This document shows positions 59,040-64,000 of a stretch of DNA of 64,000 nt, one piece after another. The position numbers and the translations under genes were made by a program. Source of the DNA: Astropecten irregularis (lineage: Eukaryota; Echinodermata; Asteroidea; Paxillosida; Astropectinidae); contig OZ020244.1 of NCBI GenBank assembly GCA_963971285.1, positions 31,620,001 to 31,684,000 of the forward strand. The letters are read 5' to 3'. The notes beneath the pieces were generated by a model. It worked only from the letters and a program-made list of their open reading frames with translations, searched no databases and was not told where the DNA came from. Each line of letters opens with the position of its first letter. Position 1 is the stretch's first letter.

Positions 59040-59285
59040 AGTTTCTAACTTTTAACTGCTTTGGCACTACTTAACTTGCGAACGACAACTAGCTACGGGA
59101 TGTGAAAAGTTCGCCAAAATTAATCCGCACGGTGACTCGTCTTGTTTATCAAAATGGCGACCTACTGTCGTGAATCTAACGACGCACAACCCCGTTAAAA
59201 AATAATACCGCTAAAATTAACGTTTTGGACGACTGGAACGCAAATTTTTTGTTAGAGATAAAGTTAGATTCGCTGTCTGTTAGCC
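59040..59285 (+). promoter_or_regulatory. TES: TES core promoter and 5' UTR
   Basis: CAAAATGGCGACC at 59150-59162 matches the YY1 consensus AAnATGGCGnC, which in animal genes is often at or just after the start site. Here it lies 120-135 bp upstream of the TES start codon. No TATA box is seen. The 5' UTR presumably starts close to this site. Confidence 0.5.
59154..59198 (+). CDS. Possible upstream ORF in TES leader
   Basis: The ATG inside the YY1-like motif opens 14 codons (MATYCRESNDAQPR) before TAA, 87 bp upstream of the TES start. It matters only if transcription begins upstream of the motif; it would then be expected to reduce TES translation. Confidence 0.25.
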   Translation: MATYCRESNDAQPR

Positions 59286-59336
59286 ATGCTTCTCAGGACA
59301 GGAAGTGGGGGTCGGAAGAAAGATAGGAAGGACTTG
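59286..59336 (+). CDS. TES: TES (testin) coding exon 1
   Basis: ATG at 59286-59288 has G at -3 (GCCATGC). Seventeen codons, MLLRTGSGGRKKDRKDL, run to the donor GACTTG|GTAAGA in phase 0. The exon at 62605 starts in phase 0 and carries the Testin signature. A very short, basic first coding exon also agrees with vertebrate TES, whose protein starts with a short leader before the conserved cysteine motif (from general knowledge of the family). Testin is a focal-adhesion and actin-linked protein with an N-terminal Cys-rich region, a PET domain and three LIM domains. Everything after the first Cys motif is outside the window. Confidence 0.72.
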
Positions 59337-60520
59337 GTAAGAAACATTCTGACCATTTTGACAACTGTGTCAGTGTGTGCGATTTTGATTGAAGTTGACA
59401 ATCTGTGTCATTAGTTATTACACACATGACTACGTCGTGTCTGGCCACACTTGGGTTCAACATTTGTGGCGCTGTGTTTTACTGTTGTCAGTCTATTAAT
59501 ATCGTTAGTAGGCCTACTTACCTATTGGATTAGTGCCGTTTCACGTTGTACTGACTCTGAATTTCTGCGTTGACCGGAAATAATACATTGCATATTTTTG
59601 TTGTTGAGCGCAATCTTTCAACCCGCGCAATCTTTATGCGTTCGTTCAAAGTGACTTGGTTTTAAATTAAAGAAAACCTGTGAGGCTGTGTCCAACGTTT
59701 TTAACCTAGGCCTAACTGAATTGAATGTTGCTATGTCCCGCGGTTAAAAAAAATCCCAAACAAATCTTAAATTCGAAATTACGCAAGGCCCAGTTTAAAA
59801 CTTGCTCAGGCGTCAAAATTTCGCTCAACATTGTTAATTCTATTTCTAATATTAGTGAGTAGCCTAGTTAGCGCATATAGCGTCAGTGATCAGTACTAGG
59901 CCTACTAACTATTAGTACTAACGACGTTAGTAACGTAGTAGGCCTAACGTTAGGCTAACTACATGATGAGTACTGACAATACTTAGTACTTGTTAACAAA
60001 ATCCTTTGGTTTTTCCTTTGAGCAGAAGGCCCAATTATTCACTAACCATGCAACCACATACAGACAGTGTAATTTACACTGTTATTTGTTAAGGGATGTT
60101 CAACAGTTTAAGGGGGATGGAATTTGGCAGACTGCCTCCCTCGGATCACAAGTTCAATTATTTGGTTGATTACGTATTTATCCGACATCACCAATAGCGG
60201 AATACTACTAATTGGGCCTACAGAGATTGAGAAAATTGCATATAAAGTTTGGGGTTTCTAAAGTAGGCCTATTTGGCCTTCTAAAGTATTTGGCCTAACC
60301 GTAAAACCTCAATTCAATTAATTGTTGCAACTAGGGCTGGGTCGGATACAATCGGATTTCTTTTCCAATTTTTTGTTCCGGTGTTCAATTAAATTTTTGT
60401 ACTTGGACGATAAAACAGGCCTGGCATGGGGGATCACTCAAAGAGGATACAGCTTTTTAATTAATATAATCATCAAATAACCACAAGGGAAACTGACTGA
60501 TTGAACTCAATGTTTGGGAG
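59337..60520 (+). other. TES intron 1, left part
   Basis: No exon or dispersed family is recognised. TAGGCCTA, CTAGGCCTAC and GTTAGTAACG-type words cluster at 59860-59990, giving many small palindromes. Confidence 0.5.
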
Positions 60521-61698
60521 GAATGCTGGTCAACTCGTACGCCGACCAACTCGTACGCCCCAACTCGTACGCTGACCAACTCGTACGCCGACCAACTCGT
60601 ACGCAAACCAACACGTACGCCAACCAACTCGTACGCCAATCAACTCGTACGCCGACCAACTCGTACGCCACCACAAAAAAAAAAACTGTAGTCTGTAATA
60701 ACGAAATAAATTTTTAAATTTTTTTGATGGAGTGGAGTGAGTGTGGGAAGCTTCTTTTTATAGTTTGTAATAACAAAATAAATGTGTGTGTTTTGAGAGA
60801 CTGGAAACCTTTTTTGTGTGAGAGGATAGTGAGTGTGGGGGCTCTAATTATTTGTAGTTTGTAATAACGAGATTCTTTGTGACTGGGTACCATTTTATTT
60901 TTTCTCTTTTGGGTTGCGTGGGATCTAAAAAGAGCCCTTTTTTGTTTGTTTTCTTCTTCTTCTTTTTTTTTTTTGGGGGGGGGAACTGGGAACCTTTTAT
61001 TTCTTCTGGCTGTCAATCAGCTACTAGTCTGCGGTACACATAAAAGCTGTCAGTCATGATCGTTAATTACTAATTACTAATTACACCTCTCCCATGTCCG
61101 CACTACAAAGCAGTGTGAATGTGATGCGAATTTCCAAATCTGCATGTAGTACGGCAGTAGGCCTAATTACCTTTTTCATAATCTACTGTAAATTGTAATC
61201 TACTATATCAGGTATATGGTGCTCCCCTGCCGCCAATTTTAAAGTACTCCCCCTAAAATCTCCTGGTGCTGGAAAACTATCAGCCGGTCAATATATCCTC
61301 CATATCCTATACGTAACGTTTTTTTTTGCACTTCCACATACAGAATGCTTCCATTTATGTTCACAAATGACATCCAATTCCACGTACACAATGTTTCCTT
61401 TATTTCCGTTTATTTTCACAAACGAGTTCCACATAGTGAATTTACAGAATGCTTCCTTTTATTTCCACCTAACAAGACAAAATCTACTGAAAAAAAGCCA
61501 ACGTTTACAAACTAGCTTAACTATACATGGCGTACGAGTTGGTTGGCGTACGACTTGGTTGGCGTACGAGTTGGTTGGCGTACGAGTTGGTTGGCGTACG
61601 AGTTGGTCGGCGTACGAGTTGGTCGGCGTACGAGTTGACCAAACGGCGTACGAGTTGGTTGGCGTACGAGTTGGTCGGCGTACGAGTTGACCAGCTTC
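60521..61698. mobile_element. Foldback Mutator-like element
   Basis: The ends GAATGCTGGTCAACTCG and CGAGTTGACCAGCTTC are inverted with one indel. Both are flanked by the 9-bp direct repeat GTTTGGGAG (60512-60520, 61699-61707). Each end is a tandem array of a 16-bp unit, GTACGCCGACCAACTC: about nine units at 60529-60673, and about ten in the opposite orientation at 61527-61692. The middle has its own internal tandem repeats (TGTAATAACGAAATAAAT at about 60690, 60773 and 60867; AGAATGCTTCC at 61342 and 61447) and no transposase. A 9-bp duplication with long, repetitive inverted ends fits Mutator-like or FB-type foldback elements. It lies in TES intron 1. Confidence 0.85.
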
Positions 61699-61707
61699 GT
61701 TTGGGAG

Positions 61708-62333
61708 CTGTATATTCCGGTACTCTCACAGGAGAGAGACTTATAGCCAAAGTATTCCTTAAAGGGGACAGGGAGCAATCAAACACAGTGTGTGCCTCTT
61801 TAATACATGATGTCCTTCGATGAATAGATAAATCGGGAACATTTATTTTCAGCTTGGAAGGGAGGAAGTGGAATAATTGACTTGTCACATTTTAAAATGT
61901 CCGTGCTAAATATTACATGGGCTCTCACTCACACGAGGGACTCCATGCACAAAAACATTTGTGGGTAATTACAAATTAAATTTATAGATTTTTTTTTTTT
62001 TACAAAATTTCTACTGTGTTATTTTGAAAGTGCCTTTAAAACAGTCTTTATAAACTCTTGTTGGCAGTCCCTATTCCCATTCGAATCCACCAAAATCCAT
62101 GTCCTAAATTGTTTGATTTTGAAGGAAGAGGAAGGAAGAGTGAATGATGTTGGATTCTGACAGAATCTTGTGGTTTCCTAGCCAGATTGTCCAGATAGCA
62201 TTCATCTCTATTAATTAAGACATTTTTTAATCGCCTTTTCTTTTCAGTTTGGCGCTGGCTACAAAACAACATAATCGGGTAGCCGGTATTCATTAGCACC
62301 CTCGGCTGTCAGCCACACTGGCAATCCATTATC
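61708..62333. other. TES intron 1, right part
   Basis: No repeat family is recognised between the foldback element and the SINE. The region is moderately AT-rich, with TCTATTAATTAAGACATTTT near 62206. Confidence 0.4.
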
Positions 62334-62525
62334 ATTACGGAGCCTGAGATCAAAAGTGTTTGATTTTTGTGGAGGGAGGCAAACCGGAGAACCCGGAGAA
62401 AAACCCTTGTAGCATAGGAGAGAACCAAACGCACAACTCTACTCATATATGACCCAAGCCGGGATCGAACCCGGGCCACATTGGTGAGAGGCGAGTGCCT
62501 AATGCACTTTGCCACCTATGCCACC
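62334..62525 (-). mobile_element. tRNA-derived SINE
   Basis: On the minus strand: GGTGGCATAGGTGGCAAAGT as A-box part, CCCGGGTTCGATCCCGGC as a perfect B-box stem, then TTGGGTCATATATGAG, CTACAAGGGTTTTTCTCCGG and GTTTGCCTCCCTCCAC. The tRNA head plus the TTTTTCTCCGGG body is a common SINE layout in deuterostomes (general knowledge). Confidence 0.8.
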
Positions 62526-62604
62526 TACACATGCCCCTCTATCATGTCATTGTCAGTTAACTTTTGTGAAATTGTTTGTCATTTTACTTCATTCATTCAT
62601 GTAG

Positions 62605-62690
62605 CATGGACCAGGCCATGAAACGGATAGAGGACGGCCCTGCATGAAATGTGGTGACCAGTGCCCGGGACTCGCTCTGCATTACTGGAG
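62605..62690 (+). CDS. TES: TES (testin) coding exon 2, Cys-rich motif
   Basis: The acceptor CATTCATTCATGTAG ends at 62604 and the donor TGGAG|GTAAGT follows 62690. The exon holds 28 codons and two bases (phase 2). It reads HGPGHETDRGRPCMKCGDQC then PGLALHYW and the start of an R codon. The GxGHE..G.PCxKCxxxCxGxxLHxW(R) pattern is the hallmark N-terminal motif of Testin proteins, upstream of PET and LIM. Other PET/LIM proteins (Prickle, LMCD1) share it only partly. The gene continues beyond 64000; the rest of the Cys-rich region, PET and LIM domains should follow. Confidence 0.85.
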
Positions 62691-62752
62691 GTAAGTTTGA
62701 ACTCCTTGCTGAAACTACTCAGTGCATTTTCAATTCAGGTCACTACAGGCCT

Positions 62753-62890
62753 GGGGTTGATTTCAGGAAGCTCTACGATCAATCGCAACTTGACTTACGA
62801 AGGATAAGGCATCGTTTTACGTAGGGCTGCAATTCTTCATACGTCCTACGATTGATAGTGAGTTACGATGAGTTTGATGAAGTCGACCCC
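62753..62890. mobile_element. M5 near-palindromic MITE
   Basis: GGGGTTGATTTCAGGAAGCT at the left and TTGATGAAGTCGACCCC at the right, with GTCCTACGATTGATAGTGAG inside. In TES intron 2. Confidence 0.88.
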
Positions 62891-63512
62891 TGGTCTGTCA
62901 TTGAGGGCATGGTGTACACTGCCCTGATCTCGGCCTTGGCTACCCTTCCCCTTGTCCTCTGTTGAATTTCCCAATAGACTTATAATCCCATCCCACTGCA
63001 CACGTGGGCAATAAAAATGTGTCCCTCTCCAGTTTCACTCTGCATGTTCCAATCGTGTGATCCATGTATATACGCTCGCATGTACCGGTACACTTTTTTT
63101 ATTTTAGTGAATTTGTGTCCTATACTGTCAGACATAAGGGGCAGTGCTTAATGGAACTGTCTATTAAATGTAATATGGCCTTAACCATTTCACAATTCAA
63201 ATTCCAGGCCTACATTGGTTTAGGTTAACGCGTGACAAAGTCGTGTTCAGCCATTTCCCATAAGGAAGTTTCACTCTTTTCAAGATTTGTTAACGTAAGA
63301 AATTATTTGCAAATACATTTTGGATTCACAGTCTCGAATTATTAGGAAGTTGGCTGATTTGGCTATCCTTTACGATTGGGCCTGATGGTTTGATAATTTA
63401 AACCAAAACTTAGGCAGTAACTACTGTTTGTAACAAAATAAGTGAATTCTTCGTCTCGTCAGTTGGACTGTTAAAATTGGAGAGGGTGTTTGGAAACATC
63501 AGGGCTTACATG
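62891..63512. other. TES intron 2, no feature seen
   Basis: No exon with matching phase was found. I looked for a phase-2 acceptor followed by a Cys-rich frame and did not see one. Confidence 0.4.
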
Positions 63513-63794
63513 TAATTTCATGGAATTCGTTATGGCCTATTTTTGTGCTTATGGGCACTGCTAAGCATAAAATCTATTTCATGGAATCTGTAAGCAAGAC
63601 TTTCGGTAAGCGAATAATTTCTAGGGTTTACTGTGATTATTTTCTGCTGACGCGCTATCATATGCATTTTGCGGAATGTTCTTGCTTAGCGTAATAAGAA
63701 AGACAGCTCTCCCGTGAAATATGCTAACCGTAAACAAAAATGTCTGCTATGATAAGGGAAGATCCAGTAACGGATTCCTTGAAATTGGTCCCTG
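63513..63794. mobile_element. M4 element
   Basis: GTAATTTCATGGAATTCGTT at the left and GATTCCTTGAAATTGGTCCC at the right, with the GTGCTTATGGGCACTGCTAA block. Confidence 0.88.
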
Positions 63795-63803
63795 TTCATC
63801 TGT

Positions 63804-64000
63804 AGCCAATTTCATAGAGCTGCATAGCACAAAAAATTGCTTAGCACAAAAATAGCTTGCCCAATAGAACAAACCACCATTGAAAATTTCATTTGATATT
63901 CATGGTTAGCGAACAATAGCCAAAGAACAATTGCAAGTGATACACAACACGCAGACATTTTGTTGTTAATCCTGTTTTTACTAAGACAGAAATGTCATGC
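63804..64000. mobile_element. M3 element, cut by window end
   Basis: GCCAATTTCATAGAGCTGC, AATAGCTTGCCCAATAGAAC and CCTGTTTTTACTAAGACAG match the other M3 copies. The right end is past the window. It starts 10 bp after the M4 copy. Confidence 0.9.

Noticed and set aside
60457..60717. Open frames with repeated YADQLVR or AYELVGVRV
   Set aside because: They are translations of the 16-bp tandem array of the foldback element. The same applies to 61367-61888.
62453..62525. tRNA gene
   Set aside because: A- and B-boxes are present, but the following body is a SINE layout and the cloverleaf is incomplete.

Overview
The window is animal nuclear DNA in which short, widely spaced exons sit in a sea of small non-autonomous transposons. 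The mix of repeats, the very frequent palindromic words TAGGCCTA and TACATGTA, and the proteins that can be read suggest a marine deuterostome. An echinoderm, perhaps a sea star, is my best guess. That is inference; no species marker is present. Almost all of the long open frames are chance or repeat-derived. I called coding exons from splice signals, phase agreement and protein-like composition.

Genes. (1) A plus-strand gene at the right edge has a start exon (59286-59336) and a second exon (62605-62690) that join in phase. They give the cysteine-rich N-terminus of a Testin (TES) family LIM protein; the rest of the gene lies past the window. (2) A minus-strand gene has three phase-matched 3' exons (29374-30417, 28265-28368, 26036-26149). 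They encode at least 418 residues of a disordered, basic and proline-rich protein with a possible class II PDZ ligand at its C-terminus. I do not recognise the family. A minus-strand exon at 47644-47694, starting MGQ, may be its first coding exon, but at least one linking exon is missing. (3) A minus-strand start exon (19114-19233) and a minus-strand terminal exon (8971-9096) are both phase 0. They could form a small gene of about 81 residues. (4) Isolated candidate exons lie at 1115-1273 (minus) and 15375-15740 (plus).

Repeats. I label the families M1 to M8; the names are mine. M1: 16 copies flanked by TTAA with ends AGGTARTATCATACTTTGGT, about 150 to 380 bp without insertions. M2: a related TTAA family starting AGGTACAATACATGATTGG. 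M3: about 240 bp, ends like GGCCAATTTCATAGAGCTGC. M4: about 290 bp, GGGCCCAATTTCATGGAATC. M5: a near-palindrome of about 150 bp, GGGGTCGATTTCACCAAACT. M6: ends around TCCTGTTAGGATCGAAACG. M7: ends like GGGCGTTTACGAAACGGA with internal GAGCCT hexamers. M8: about 200 bp, ends like CTTGAGGCTAGGCTTGGGA. Several are nested, which gives a relative order of insertion. Other elements include a foldback, Mutator-like element built from 16-bp tandem arrays with 9-bp flanking repeats (60521-61698), a TA-flanked element full of GTCGAC (17641-18704), tRNA-derived SINEs and several minisatellites.

Layout. 0-9 kb: mostly unannotated, with one candidate exon, a SINE and a hairpin MITE. 9-19 kb: MITEs between the exons of the small minus gene. 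19-26 kb: MITE field. 26-30.5 kb: 3' end of the large minus gene. 30.5-47.6 kb: probable introns packed with repeats. 48-59 kb: dense MITEs and minisatellites. 59-64 kb: 5' end of TES. I saw no reverse transcriptase, transposase, CRISPR array, rRNA or intact tRNA gene.
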